Origin: an uncultured Clostridia bacterium
Lineage (GTDB): Bacteria; Bacillota; Clostridia; Christensenellales; UBA3700
Direction: 5' to 3'
DNA: 64,000 bases
NCBI GenBank assembly: GCA_947246685.1
Contig: CAMXSN010000001.1
Location: 337,643-401,642 of the forward strand
Shown: positions 36,079 to 46,113 of the stretch, one piece after another
Numbering within the stretch: the stretch's first letter is position 1
How the letters are laid out: every line of letters starts with the position of its first letter
Notes under the pieces: model-generated
What the model was told of the DNA's origin: nothing
The model's database searches: none
The model's input: the letters and a program-made list of their open reading frames with translations, nothing else
Position numbers and translations under genes: made by a program

Positions 36079-36711
36079 TTATCTAATAAAATTAGTCCTT
36101 ACCCCGCTCTCGTTTTTGGGAGCGTCGATACCGTTGCGCTTGCCGATATCTATGCATTTCATCAACCACACTAGATTGCGCGCGGCATTGCGCATAGTCT
36201 GCAGTCCCTCTAAATCTTCTTCGACCTGTTGGGGCGAATTGCCGTGCACCATAGTCCAATAACTCGATGACGCTATGGGCATCTGCGCAATAGTAAAATA
36301 TTTGTTGAGCACGTCCAACGAAGCCGTCGTCCCCGCCCTTCTTGCGCTTGCAATCGCAAACGCGGGCTTGTGCCTGAAAACCCTGCCGCCTGCATAGAAT
36401 ACTCTGTCCAAAAGCGAGAGTATTCTGCCGCTCGGATGGGCGTAATATACCGGCGTGCCGAAAACGAATCCGTCGCATTCCTGTGCTTTTGCGATTAATC
36501 GATTGACAACGTCGTCGTCAAAGACGCACGTATTGTTTTTGAGTTTAGTTGCGCACTGAAAGCAACCTACGCAATCGCGTATAGGAGCGTAGCCTACGTG
36601 AAATATTTCGTACTCTACGCTGTTTTCTCCAAGAATTTTCGCGACCTCTTCCAACGCTCTGTTAGTACAGCCGTTCTTCCTTGGACTTCCGTTGATCAAT
36701 AAAACCTTCAT
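36079..36711 (-). CDS. NADPH-dependent FMN reductase-like iron-sulfur flavoprotein
   Basis: 210 residues, flavodoxin-like fold. The FMN phosphate loop NGSPRKNGCTNRALE lies at 7-21, a C-x2-C-x2-C-like cluster (CVGCFQC) near 48-54, and GTPVYYAHPSG near 84-94. Such proteins are flavin reductases or Isf-type electron carriers; the substrate is unknown. It lies 28 bases downstream of nnrDE on the same strand. Confidence 0.82.
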   Translation of the reverse strand: MKVLLINGSPRKNGCTNRALEEVAKILGENSVEYEIFHVGYAPIRDCVGCFQCATKLKNNTCVFDDDVVNRLIAKAQECDGFVFGTPVYYAHPSGRILSLLDRVFYAGGRVFRHKPAFAIASARRAGTTASLDVLNKYFTIAQMPIASSSYWTMVHGNSPQQVEEDLEGLQTMRNAARNLVWLMKCIDIGKRNGIDAPKNESGVRTNFIR

Positions 36712-36739
36712 ATTACCTCCCGACGAAAGGATCTTTCCG

Positions 36740-38227
36740 TCAATTATTTTTGCTAACCGATACTATTGTTGCGATAGCCTTTGCCACGTCGCTCGGCAAA
36801 ACTCCGTATTCGCTGTATTGCGAACATAGCTTATTTGCGGCATAAGCCGTGAGATAAGCCGCGGAATACGCGCTCTCTATCAACGGATAACCTTGCGAAA
36901 GCATTCCCAGCGCAACTCCGCTGAGAGTATCGCCGCTGCCGCCCTTAGCAAGCTCTGCTCCGCCGTTGACGACCATATAAATCTGCTCGCCGTCTGTGAT
37001 AACGGTGCTTGCTCCTTTAAGCAGCACTGTCACGCGATATTTAGCCGCAAACTCCTTGGCTATGCCTATGGGATCTGCAATGACCGTATCCGCACCGACG
37101 CCGCAAAGACGAGCCATCTCTTTGACGTGCGGCGTGAGTATTACGTCGGCTTTTTTGTCTAAAAGAATATCTATATCTAGCGACAGCGAATTAAGTCCGT
37201 CCGCATCTATCAAAACTTTGACTGCGTAATTCTTAATAACGTAATCTATGATTTTGAGATTTTCTTCATATCTGCCGCCCATTCCCATACCGATTGCCAA
37301 TGCGTCGACGTTGTTCAACATCTCGTCTATGCGGTCTTTATCAAAGCGCAGATAACCCTCCGACTCGCTCATAGGCAGCAGCGTGCTTTCGCAAATTGAC
37401 GGCGCAAGCGCGTAAATAATCGAACTCGGTACGATCAACGCGTTGAGTCCGCCGCCGCAACGCAACGCGCAAAGTCCCGTTTCCGCAAGTTTGACAGCGC
37501 CCGTATATTCCACGCAGCCGCCCATTATCGCGCTTTTTCCGTAGCTTCCTTTATGTGTATTGCGTTTTCTCTTGGGAAACAACGCCTCAACGTCGCAATC
37601 TTCTACTATACGGATAGGTTGGCAATAAAGCCCTATCCCCACGTCGCAGACGCTCACCTTTCCCGTCGCGTCTTTGCCGTCGTTGAGATATAGTCCGCTC
37701 TTAGCGTACTGCACGGTAACAGTCTCGTCCGCATGCACGCAGATTTTGCCCACACCGTTCTCGCCGTTAAGACCGCTCGGCACGTCAACGCTCAGTATAA
37801 AAGCGCCGCACGTATTGATTCTGTCGATGATACTTTTATACTTGCCGTCTGGAGTTCCTCGAAATCCCGTGCCGAAAATACAATCCACGACCGCGTCGCA
37901 ACGGTAGTCGCAATCTTCGATATCCAAGATTTGTACGTCGGACCGTTCGATAAGCTTGCCGTAATAATATACGGCGTCGGGAGTCGAAGGACTGTCCGTG
38001 AGATACACGTAAGGAAATTTGCCGTTGTCAAGCAAAATATTAGCCAAAGCAAACCCGTCTCCTCCGTTGTTGCCTTTGCCGCATATAATATATATTTTTC
38101 CTTCCCACTCTCTTCCTGCGAATACGCTGTATGCGACCCTATACATCAACTCTCGCGAAGGCACTCCGCCCTCAATCGTCATTCTGTCGCAATACGCCAT
38201 ATCCTTAGGAGTCAACGCCGTCCTCAT
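36740..38227 (-). CDS. nnrDE: Bifunctional NAD(P)H-hydrate epimerase/ADP-dependent dehydratase
   Basis: Repairs hydrated NAD(P)H. 495 residues. The N-terminal YjeF_N epimerase domain (about 1-205) contains CGKGNNGGDGFALA, and the C-terminal ribokinase-like dehydratase domain (about 220-495) contains KGSYGKSAIMGG, LTPHVKEMARLCG and GGSGDTLSGV. The fusion is the usual bacterial arrangement. Start ATG at 38227. Confidence 0.95.
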   Translation of the reverse strand: MRTALTPKDMAYCDRMTIEGGVPSRELMYRVAYSVFAGREWEGKIYIICGKGNNGGDGFALANILLDNGKFPYVYLTDSPSTPDAVYYYGKLIERSDVQILDIEDCDYRCDAVVDCIFGTGFRGTPDGKYKSIIDRINTCGAFILSVDVPSGLNGENGVGKICVHADETVTVQYAKSGLYLNDGKDATGKVSVCDVGIGLYCQPIRIVEDCDVEALFPKRKRNTHKGSYGKSAIMGGCVEYTGAVKLAETGLCALRCGGGLNALIVPSSIIYALAPSICESTLLPMSESEGYLRFDKDRIDEMLNNVDALAIGMGMGGRYEENLKIIDYVIKNYAVKVLIDADGLNSLSLDIDILLDKKADVILTPHVKEMARLCGVGADTVIADPIGIAKEFAAKYRVTVLLKGASTVITDGEQIYMVVNGGAELAKGGSGDTLSGVALGMLSQGYPLIESAYSAAYLTAYAANKLCSQYSEYGVLPSDVAKAIATIVSVSKNN

Positions 38228-38361
38228 ATTTCCTCCCTATATATCGTTGGTTGTTTTCGTTTACGCGCAAATTTCCGTACGTATGACTAATTGTCGGAAA
38301 AATAATCGCTTTTAACCTCGGTTTGAATACGTGCGAATATGCGCACATTTTGTTTTCGCCG

Positions 38362-38982
38362 TCAATCGAAATCGTCGTCGACAAGTTTCAGCGTGGCAAT
38401 CGCCTGACTTATGTCTTCCCACTCGTATCCCCTGTATTGCAGAAATCTCACGAGTTTGGCTTTGTATTTTGGATCGGACAGATCATTGCCGCTGCTGTGT
38501 TTTCTGGCAAGATCAGTACAGGAATTGTTTTTCGGCATTTTCATAAGTTCCGCGTCGATAACTTCTGCGGGAATGCCTTTACCGCGCAAATCCTGTCTTA
38601 TCCTCATCTTGCCCTTAACCGCGCTGTTGAGAGCGATATAAGACGCGGCGTATTCTCTGTCGTCTATATATCCGTATTTTTTGCACTTATCGACCGTGTA
38701 TTCGACTATAGCCTTGCCGTAGCCTTTTTCATATAATTTGTCCGTAAGTATCTTTGCCGTGGGAGTATATTTGCTGACATAAGTCAGCGCATAATCGAAC
38801 GCCTTATCTTTGTCACTGTCGAAGATGAGTTTGTCGAGCTGCGTTTGGCTTATTTCAGTCCCTACTTCCAATTTGTTGTTGTAAACGGCAATTCTGCTGA
38901 CGCCCGCGTAGAATTTGCCATCAAGGAAAAGATTGACTCTGTCGATATTTTTAGACTGCAACGTAATTGCCGTTATCTTCAT
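38362..38982 (-). CDS. recX: RecA regulatory protein RecX
   Basis: 206 residues with three-helix repeats typical of RecX (YVSKYTPTAKILTDKLYEKGY; IDDREYAASYI; RIRQDLRGKGI). Modulates RecA filaments. It overlaps the end of ygiQ by 4 bases and is therefore coupled to it. Confidence 0.9.
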   Translation of the reverse strand: MKITAITLQSKNIDRVNLFLDGKFYAGVSRIAVYNNKLEVGTEISQTQLDKLIFDSDKDKAFDYALTYVSKYTPTAKILTDKLYEKGYGKAIVEYTVDKCKKYGYIDDREYAASYIALNSAVKGKMRIRQDLRGKGIPAEVIDAELMKMPKNNSCTDLARKHSSGNDLSDPKYKAKLVRFLQYRGYEWEDISQAIATLKLVDDDFD

Positions 38983-40910
38983 CTTCCTCTCCTGCTTTTG
39001 GCGGACTTTGCGCCGCGCTTATCTCCGTCGCGACCGACGGGCTTAACGAACTGACGGCGCGCCGAAGGTTTAGTAATATCGGAAAGTTTGTCTTTTTTAC
39101 GCGCGACGGCTTGCTCTCTCGTGGGCTTGATAAGACATTCGTCTCCGAATCCTATAAGGTCTTCTCTGCCTGCTTCTTTTAGCGCGGCGGATATTATTTC
39201 GTAATTGCTCTTCTTGCGATATTGCATCAGCGCCCTTTGATAGGTCTTTTCCTTTTTTGAGCGCGCGACGTAAACGGGTCGCATCGTGTCGGGATTTATA
39301 CCCGTATAATACATACAAGTCGATTTGGTCGACGGCGTGGGATAAAAGTCCTGAACTTGTTCGGGCATATAGCCGATGGATTTGAGATACCGCGCAAGTC
39401 TTATCGCGTCTTTGAGCGTACAGCCGGGATGCGATGAAATCAAATACGGCACCAAATACTGCTTCTTGCCGAGCTTTTTGTTGATTGCGTCAAATTTGTC
39501 TTTGAAGCGAAGGTATACGTCGAACGGCGGCTTATTCATTGCGGCAAGCGTAGCGTCGGCGATATGTTCGGGAGCTACTTTGAGCTGACCGCTTACGTGA
39601 TGTTTGATTAGCTCGTGAAGAAATTCGTCGTTTTTATCATACATAAGATAATCGTATCTTATACCCGAACGGATAAAAACTTTTTTGATGCCTTCCATCT
39701 TTCTGAGAGTTCTGAGCAAATCCAAATATTCGCTGTGGTCGACTTTCATTGCGGGGCAAGGTCTGTATCCTATGCATGATTTGTCTTTACATACTCCGCC
39801 CGTCCTTTGTTTGTCGCACGCCGGATCGCGGAAGTTGGCTGTCGGACCTCCCAAATCGTGGATATACCCCTTGAAATCGGCGTCGCCGAGAAAGACCTCT
39901 GCCTCTTTGACGATATTTTCCTTACTGCGTTTCTGCACGATTCTTCCCTGATGAAAAGCTATCGCGCAATAATTGCACGCGCCGAAACAACCTCTGACGG
40001 ACGTCAGCGAATACTTGACCTCCTCGATTGCCGGTACGCCGCGCGTATACGTCGGATGATAAGTCCTCTCGTAAGGAAGATCGTAGACTTCGTCCATCTC
40101 TTTGACCGTCAAAGGATACTGCATGGGATTCTGCACGACGTATTTATCGCCGTGTTTTTGTAGCAATATCTTGCCGTAATAAGGATCGTTGTTGGAATAT
40201 TGCGCGTTGAAGGCTTTGACGTATTGAAGTTTATCTTCCGCGACTTGCTCGTAAGAAGGAGAAAAAACAACCGAGTGTTCGTCAATGCTCTTTTTCAATT
40301 TTGCGGAAAAGCTGTCGAAACTTTCCAGATAACAAGTGCCGCGCACGTCCTTGATTTTGTCGAGCGGCACGCCTTTTTTTACCAAAGCGAATATCTCTTT
40401 GATAGGTCTTTCGCCCATACCGTAAATCAGCAGATCCGCCTTGGAAGACACCAATATACTGGGAAGAACGCAATCCTTCCAATAGTCGTAGTGAGCGAAT
40501 CTTCTCAACGAAGCCTCTATGCCGCCTATGACCACCGGACATTGAGGATAAATGCGCTTGATACTGTTGCAATATACGTCCACGCACCTGTCGGGACGCC
40601 TGCCGACGTCTCCGCCTTCGCTATAAACGTCTTTGGAGCGTTTTATCTTGGCGACGGTATAGTTGTTGACCATGCTGTCTACTACTCCGCCCGACACCAT
40701 AAAACCGTATCTGGGAACTCCAAACCGCATATAATCTGCGTCGCATTGCGGCTGGGCAACTATTGCCACGTCAATGCCCAAAGATTGCAAAAGCCTAGAC
40801 ACGATAGCGTGCCCGAAAGACGGATGATCGACGTATGCCTCGCCTATAACGTAGACGACGTCGACCTGTCTGCCGCCGACTTCTTCTCTGCTGATTGGTA
40901 AAAACGCCAT
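38979..40910 (-). CDS. ygiQ: YgiQ-family radical SAM protein
   Basis: 643 residues. An N-terminal YgiQ domain (LPISREEVGGRQVDVVYVIGEAYVDHP) precedes a radical SAM core with the cluster motif CFGACNYC near 318-325, and a YgiQ-type C-terminal region (GKKQYLVPYLISSHPGC, FYPTPST). The reaction of this family is not established. The C-terminus is a basic, Lys/Arg-rich tail. The gene is downstream of purL after a strong hairpin. Confidence 0.92.
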   Translation of the reverse strand: MAFLPISREEVGGRQVDVVYVIGEAYVDHPSFGHAIVSRLLQSLGIDVAIVAQPQCDADYMRFGVPRYGFMVSGGVVDSMVNNYTVAKIKRSKDVYSEGGDVGRRPDRCVDVYCNSIKRIYPQCPVVIGGIEASLRRFAHYDYWKDCVLPSILVSSKADLLIYGMGERPIKEIFALVKKGVPLDKIKDVRGTCYLESFDSFSAKLKKSIDEHSVVFSPSYEQVAEDKLQYVKAFNAQYSNNDPYYGKILLQKHGDKYVVQNPMQYPLTVKEMDEVYDLPYERTYHPTYTRGVPAIEEVKYSLTSVRGCFGACNYCAIAFHQGRIVQKRSKENIVKEAEVFLGDADFKGYIHDLGGPTANFRDPACDKQRTGGVCKDKSCIGYRPCPAMKVDHSEYLDLLRTLRKMEGIKKVFIRSGIRYDYLMYDKNDEFLHELIKHHVSGQLKVAPEHIADATLAAMNKPPFDVYLRFKDKFDAINKKLGKKQYLVPYLISSHPGCTLKDAIRLARYLKSIGYMPEQVQDFYPTPSTKSTCMYYTGINPDTMRPVYVARSKKEKTYQRALMQYRKKSNYEIISAALKEAGREDLIGFGDECLIKPTREQAVARKKDKLSDITKPSARRQFVKPVGRDGDKRGAKSAKSRRGR

Positions 40911-40928
40911 GTTGCCCTCTTAATTCAA

Positions 40929-40955
40929 CTCCAACAACCGTTACGGTTGTTGGAG
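40929..40955 (-). terminator. Perfect 12-bp hairpin between purL and ygiQ
   Basis: CTCCAACAACCG and CGGTTGTTGGAG with a 3-base loop. It follows the purL stop but is followed on the minus strand by TTGAATTAAGAGGG rather than a T-run, and the ygiQ ribosome-binding site lies 15 bases on. It may be a processing or stabilising element rather than a true terminator. Confidence 0.5.
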
Positions 40956-40985
40956 CGCGATGGTTTTATCTAACGTAAAAAGGTT

Positions 40986-43900
40986 TTACTTGAAATATTC
41001 TACTCCGCTCTCAAAGAGTTGCATATCGTAGTCGCCCTCTACGTTCTTATACAAATCTTTATCTATACGTTCGCTGTGTCCCATCTTGCCCAGCACTCTG
41101 CCGTCGGGTGAAATGATACCCTCTATAGCATACATACTGCCGTTGGGGTTGAAAGGCGAAACCATAGTGGCGCTGCCCGTCATATCCACGTATTGCGTAG
41201 CAACCTGACCGCCTGCAATGACCTTGCGCAATTCCTCTTCGCTCGCGACGAATCTTCCTTCTCCGTGACTTACGGGAACCGAGAACACGTCGTCGACTTT
41301 GACTTTGCTCAGCCACGGCGACTTGTTGGTCGCGACTCTTATATTGACGATCGTCGACACGTGACGGGATATATTGTTGAACGTCAAAGTGGGAGCGTCG
41401 CTCTTCTGCTCTCTTATGTCGCCGTAAGGTACCAATCCGAGTTTAACGAGCGCTTGGAATCCGTTGCAGATGCCCAACGCAAGTCCGTCTCTCTCATAGA
41501 GCAATTTCATTACCTGCTCGGCTATGCGCGGATTTCTGAACGTCGTCGCGATAAACTTGCCGCTGCCGTCGGGCTCGTCTCCGCCGCTGAAGCCTCCGGG
41601 AAATGCGATTATCTGGCTTTCCTGCAACGCCTTGACTATAGCGTCGGCGGATTGTTCTATATCTTTTGACGATTGATTTTTGATTATAAGTATATTTGCT
41701 TTCGCGCCCGCTCTTTCAAACGCTCTCGCCGTATCGTATTCGCAGTTAGTACCGGGAAATACGGGAATAAGCACTCTCGGCTTGACGATATTTCTAGCAA
41801 CTTTTTCCGCCTTTCTTGCGCAACATATCAGGTTCTTAACCTCGCCGCTTGCCGGCGCCGTTGTCGGGAACACTCCGTCGAGTTTACTCTCAAATGCTCT
41901 TGCCGCGTCTTCCATTTTCAGCTGTTTGCCGCATATATCCGCAGTATAAGTGCCGTTAAGTTCCGCTACTTTCTCTATTTCAAACGCCTTCAAGTCGCTG
42001 ACGTCGTCGGCTAGAATTACGAAATCGCCGAACTTGGGAGCAAACGTATCAGCCGAAACCTCGTTCCAAGTAGCGCCTAATTTATTGCCCATGCAAGCCT
42101 TGAATACGCTTGCGGCTACGCCTCCCTCTTCGACGACGTTGCAAGCCTTTATCTTGCCGTCGGAAATTGCCTTTGTCATAGCGCCGTAAAGCTCGAGCGT
42201 CTTGGCGAAATCAGGAATCCCGTTCTCATCCTTAGGGATCGACACGTGGTAGATGTCCTTAGCGCCTTTTTTCTCTGCAAACGTGTTGGTAATCAGCTTG
42301 CTTGCTTTGCCTACGCCCATTGCAAAAGATATAAGCGTAGGAGGCACGTCAATATGCTCGAACGTGCCGCTCATGCTGTCTTTGCCGCCTATCGCTCCCA
42401 CGCCGAATCCGATCTGCGCGTAAAGCGCGCCGAGAAGCGCGGATAGAGGTTGTCCCCACCTGTCTGCGTCCTGATTGAGTTTTTTGAAAAATTCCTGCAA
42501 CGACAGTCTTACAGTGCTTATATCGACGCCGCTGGCAATCTGCTTGGACAGCGAAATCAAGATCGAATATATCGCTCCTGTAAACGGAGACGCGCTCATA
42601 AGCTGAGGCGAACAGCCGTACGTCGATACCGTCGCGGTATCGGTATATCCCGATGTCGGAGGCTTGCAAGCCATTGCAATCGCCGGAGTGAGCTGATATT
42701 TTCCTCCGAAAGGCATAAACACGCTGGACGCGCCTATCGTGCCGTCGAACATCTCGCCGAGACCTTTTGTCGAACAGACGTTGAGCCTTTGCAATTCGTT
42801 GAGAACGGCTTTATCGAATTCTCCGTTTTCAAAAAGCTGCATGGTGCGCGCGTCGGCTTTTTCCATATAATCGGTAGAGTCGTCCTTAATACGGGCAGCC
42901 TGCGTCTGCTTGACGCCGTTGGTATCGAGGAATCTTCTCTTGAGATCTACTATACAGTTGCCCGCATAAAACATTCTCATTCTGCCGTTATCAGTAACTT
43001 CCGCCACTGCCGTAGCAACAAGATTCTCCGTCTTGGCGAACTCGATAAATTTATCCACGTCCTTTTTATCCAACACGACCGCCATTCTTTCCTGCGACTC
43101 GGATATAGCTAGTTCCGTTCCGCTGAGCCCTTCGTATTTTTTGGGCACCCGGTCTAGATATATATCCAGACTGTCGGCAAGTTCTCCTATCGCAACGCTT
43201 ACGCCGCCTGCGCCGAAGTCGTTGCACTTGACTATAAGCGTGGATACGTCTTTGTTGCGGAAAAGTCTCTGTATCTTTCTCTCTGTGGGCGGATTGCCTT
43301 TCTGCACTTCCGCGCCGCAGACTTCCACTGATTTTTCCGTATGCGCTTTTGACGAACCTGTCGCGCCGCCGCAACCGTCTCTGCCCGTCTCTCCGCCGAG
43401 GAGTACGATAACGTCGCCCTCGACCGGCTTTCTCCTCACGACGTTCTCCTTGGGAGCGCCCGCTATCACGTAGCCAGTCTCCAATCTTTTGGCGCGGTAG
43501 TCCTCATGATACATCTCCGCTACCAAGCCCGTAGACAGACCTATCTGATTGCCATAGCTGGAATAACCTGCCGCCGCTGTCTTGGTGATAACTCTCTGCG
43601 GTAATTTGCCCTTAAGCGTAGTAGATACGTCCGCGGTAGGATCGCCGCAGCCCGTAACTCTCATCGCCTGATAGACGTACGTTCTGCCAGACAGCGGATC
43701 TCTGATCGCGCCGCCAAGACACGTCGCCGCGCCGCCGAACGGCTCGATTTCCGTTGGATGGTTGTGCGTCTCGTTTTTGAACATAATAAGCCACTTCTCA
43801 TTCTTGCCGTCGTTGTCTACGTCGACCTCTACGGAACAAGCGTTGATCTCGTCGCTGACGTCGAGATTGTCGAGTTTGCCTAGCTTCTTAAGCTTTTTGA

Positions 43901-44723
43901 CAGCAATAGTGGCTATATCCATAAGACACGGATATTTATCGTCTCTTTTTGAATTGAATTCTTGGTAAAGATCTCTGTAAAGCTGCAACGCCTTGCCGAC
44001 GTGCGGATTGTTGCTGTCTATATCAATCTTGTTGAGTTCTGTCGCGAAAGTCGTATGACGGCAATGATCCGACCAATAGGTATCGATAACTTTTATTTCG
44101 CTCTCTGTTGGGTCGCGCCTTTCTTCTCTGAAATAATCCCTGACGAAAATCAAATCTTTTTCGCTCATAGCAAATCCCGTCTTTTTGTGATATGCGCAGA
44201 TTTCCGCGTCGGTCATATCGATAAAACCGGTCAAAGTCGGTACCGTTAGATTAAGAGTTATTTCCTGCTCTAACGTGTCGGGAACGTCCATGGAGCCTTC
44301 TCTGCTCTCCACGGGATTAATAATATATTTCTTTATACGCGCAAACGATTCTGCGTCAACGCCTTTGAACGCGTATACTTTTGCGCACTTGATAAGCGGT
44401 CTTTTCGCCATAGACAAAAGCTGCACGCACTGCATTGCGCTGTCCGCCCTCTGATCGTACTGTCCGGGAAGATATTCGCTAACCAACAATTCGTATCCCT
44501 CAAGCGACGGCAAACTCTCGTACAGACTGTCAACGGGGGCCTCGCTGAATATGGTCGTCTTGGCGCTTTGGAATATCTTTTCGTCAATGTTTTCCACGTC
44601 ATATCTGATAAATTCTCTGACGTCGTCCACCGCTATGCCGAGCACGTTGGTGATATCGGAAGCAATCTTCTTTGCAGATACGTTGTATCCCTCTTTCTTC
44701 TCTACGAAAATTCTCTTTACCAT
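40986..44723 (-). CDS. purL: Phosphoribosylformylglycinamidine synthase, single-chain
   Basis: Converts FGAR to FGAM with glutamine and ATP. 1245 residues in one chain: PurS-like N-terminus, two PurL synthetase halves (MFKNETHNHPTEIEPFGG; YGCSPQLMSASPF), and a C-terminal PurQ-type glutaminase from about 983 (PVFPGTNCEYDTARAF) with the nucleophile in LGICNGFQ near 1084 and HGEGRF. Most Bacillota have separate PurS, PurQ and PurL; the single-chain form is also known in Clostridia. Last purine gene of the operon. Confidence 0.96.
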   Translation of the reverse strand: MVKRIFVEKKEGYNVSAKKIASDITNVLGIAVDDVREFIRYDVENIDEKIFQSAKTTIFSEAPVDSLYESLPSLEGYELLVSEYLPGQYDQRADSAMQCVQLLSMAKRPLIKCAKVYAFKGVDAESFARIKKYIINPVESREGSMDVPDTLEQEITLNLTVPTLTGFIDMTDAEICAYHKKTGFAMSEKDLIFVRDYFREERRDPTESEIKVIDTYWSDHCRHTTFATELNKIDIDSNNPHVGKALQLYRDLYQEFNSKRDDKYPCLMDIATIAVKKLKKLGKLDNLDVSDEINACSVEVDVDNDGKNEKWLIMFKNETHNHPTEIEPFGGAATCLGGAIRDPLSGRTYVYQAMRVTGCGDPTADVSTTLKGKLPQRVITKTAAAGYSSYGNQIGLSTGLVAEMYHEDYRAKRLETGYVIAGAPKENVVRRKPVEGDVIVLLGGETGRDGCGGATGSSKAHTEKSVEVCGAEVQKGNPPTERKIQRLFRNKDVSTLIVKCNDFGAGGVSVAIGELADSLDIYLDRVPKKYEGLSGTELAISESQERMAVVLDKKDVDKFIEFAKTENLVATAVAEVTDNGRMRMFYAGNCIVDLKRRFLDTNGVKQTQAARIKDDSTDYMEKADARTMQLFENGEFDKAVLNELQRLNVCSTKGLGEMFDGTIGASSVFMPFGGKYQLTPAIAMACKPPTSGYTDTATVSTYGCSPQLMSASPFTGAIYSILISLSKQIASGVDISTVRLSLQEFFKKLNQDADRWGQPLSALLGALYAQIGFGVGAIGGKDSMSGTFEHIDVPPTLISFAMGVGKASKLITNTFAEKKGAKDIYHVSIPKDENGIPDFAKTLELYGAMTKAISDGKIKACNVVEEGGVAASVFKACMGNKLGATWNEVSADTFAPKFGDFVILADDVSDLKAFEIEKVAELNGTYTADICGKQLKMEDAARAFESKLDGVFPTTAPASGEVKNLICCARKAEKVARNIVKPRVLIPVFPGTNCEYDTARAFERAGAKANILIIKNQSSKDIEQSADAIVKALQESQIIAFPGGFSGGDEPDGSGKFIATTFRNPRIAEQVMKLLYERDGLALGICNGFQALVKLGLVPYGDIREQKSDAPTLTFNNISRHVSTIVNIRVATNKSPWLSKVKVDDVFSVPVSHGEGRFVASEEELRKVIAGGQVATQYVDMTGSATMVSPFNPNGSMYAIEGIISPDGRVLGKMGHSERIDKDLYKNVEGDYDMQLFESGVEYFK

Positions 44724-44766
44724 TATCCTTTTCCTTTTATGTATTGATGTTAATCTATATTATAAT

Positions 44767-46023
44767 CTATTTTTTTATGCCGATGTCGCTTCTGCAAAAC
44801 GCTCCGTCGAAACTGATATTTTTAACAGCCGCATAAGCCTTTTTCCTTGCCTCGGCGATATCCTTGCCCATTGCCGTCACTCCAAGCACTCTGCCGCCGC
44901 TTGTGACGAGTTTGCCATCCTTGACAGCCGTGCCCGCATGAAACAGCAACACGTCGTCGGGCAGTTCTCCTATCGTTATCTCTTTGCCTTTCTCGTAACT
45001 TTCGGGATATCCGCCACTTGCCATAACGACGCATACGCACGCCTCGTCTGACCATTGGATATCTATCTTGTCAAGCTGTCCGTCTACGACTGCGTTGAAT
45101 ATATCGGCAAGATCGGTTTTAAGTCTTGGCAATACGACCTGCGTCTCGGGATCTCCGAAACGTGCGTTGTATTCCACTACTTTTGCGCCCTCGTCGGTAA
45201 GCATAAGTCCGAAATAAAGCACGCCTTTGAACGTCCTGCCCTCTTTGTTCATAGCTTCAACCGTCGGAAGAATTATGTTGTCAAGTACTTCTTTTTCCAC
45301 TTCGGAAGTATATATCGCCGACGGCGAAAACGTGCCCATACCGCCGGTATTTAGCCCCTTGTCTCCGTCGTATGCTCTCTTGTGATCCCTGGCGTTGACC
45401 ATAGGAACTATCGTCTTGCCGTCGCAGAAAGAAAGTATCGATACTTCCTGACCGACCATAAATTCCTCGACTATTACGGTCTTGCCTGCGTCTTTGAACT
45501 TGCTGTCGATCATCATATCCTTAGCAGCCTGCAGACCTTCTTCTCTTGTGTTGCAGATAATTACGCCTTTGCCTAACGCCAAACCGTCGGCTTTGACTAC
45601 CAACGGATATTTCGCCTTAGCAAGATATTCGACCGCTTTGTCATAGTCGCTGAATTCCTCGTACCGAGCGGTTGGGATGCCGTATTTTTTCATAAGATAC
45701 TTGGAAAACGCTTTGCTCGCCTCGATGATTGCGGCGTTGGCTCTCGGACCGAATGCTCTGTGTCCTGCGGCTTCCAATCTGTCGACAAGTCCCGCCGCCA
45801 AAGGGTCGTCGGGGGCGACTACGGTAAGTTCTATATCCTTATGCGAATCGACAAAATCAATGATAGCGTCGAAATCCATAACGGAAATCGGCACGCACTG
45901 CGCAATCTTGCTTATTCCGCCGTTGCCCGGCAGACAGTATATTTTATCGACTTTGGGGCTTTTGGCAAGCGACCAGCAAATCGTATGTTCTCTTCCGCCG
46001 CTGCCTATTACCAATACGTTCAT
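44767..46023 (-). CDS. purD: Phosphoribosylamine--glycine ligase
   Basis: GAR synthetase, step 2 of de novo purine synthesis; ATP-grasp enzyme of 418 residues. GSGGREHTICWSL starts the chain; LVVKADGLALGKGVIIC, GGMGTFSPS and ARFGDPETQVVLPRL are characteristic. Between purH and purL. Confidence 0.97.
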   Translation of the reverse strand: MNVLVIGSGGREHTICWSLAKSPKVDKIYCLPGNGGISKIAQCVPISVMDFDAIIDFVDSHKDIELTVVAPDDPLAAGLVDRLEAAGHRAFGPRANAAIIEASKAFSKYLMKKYGIPTARYEEFSDYDKAVEYLAKAKYPLVVKADGLALGKGVIICNTREEGLQAAKDMMIDSKFKDAGKTVIVEEFMVGQEVSILSFCDGKTIVPMVNARDHKRAYDGDKGLNTGGMGTFSPSAIYTSEVEKEVLDNIILPTVEAMNKEGRTFKGVLYFGLMLTDEGAKVVEYNARFGDPETQVVLPRLKTDLADIFNAVVDGQLDKIDIQWSDEACVCVVMASGGYPESYEKGKEITIGELPDDVLLFHAGTAVKDGKLVTSGGRVLGVTAMGKDIAEARKKAYAAVKNISFDGAFCRSDIGIKK

Positions 46024-46113
46024 ATTCTCTTTTCCTTTTTATATTGTTATTATATAATCCGTCGATAAGTCCGAATGCTTTCGGTCTGACAACGGCGCAT
46101 TAAAGCGTACGCG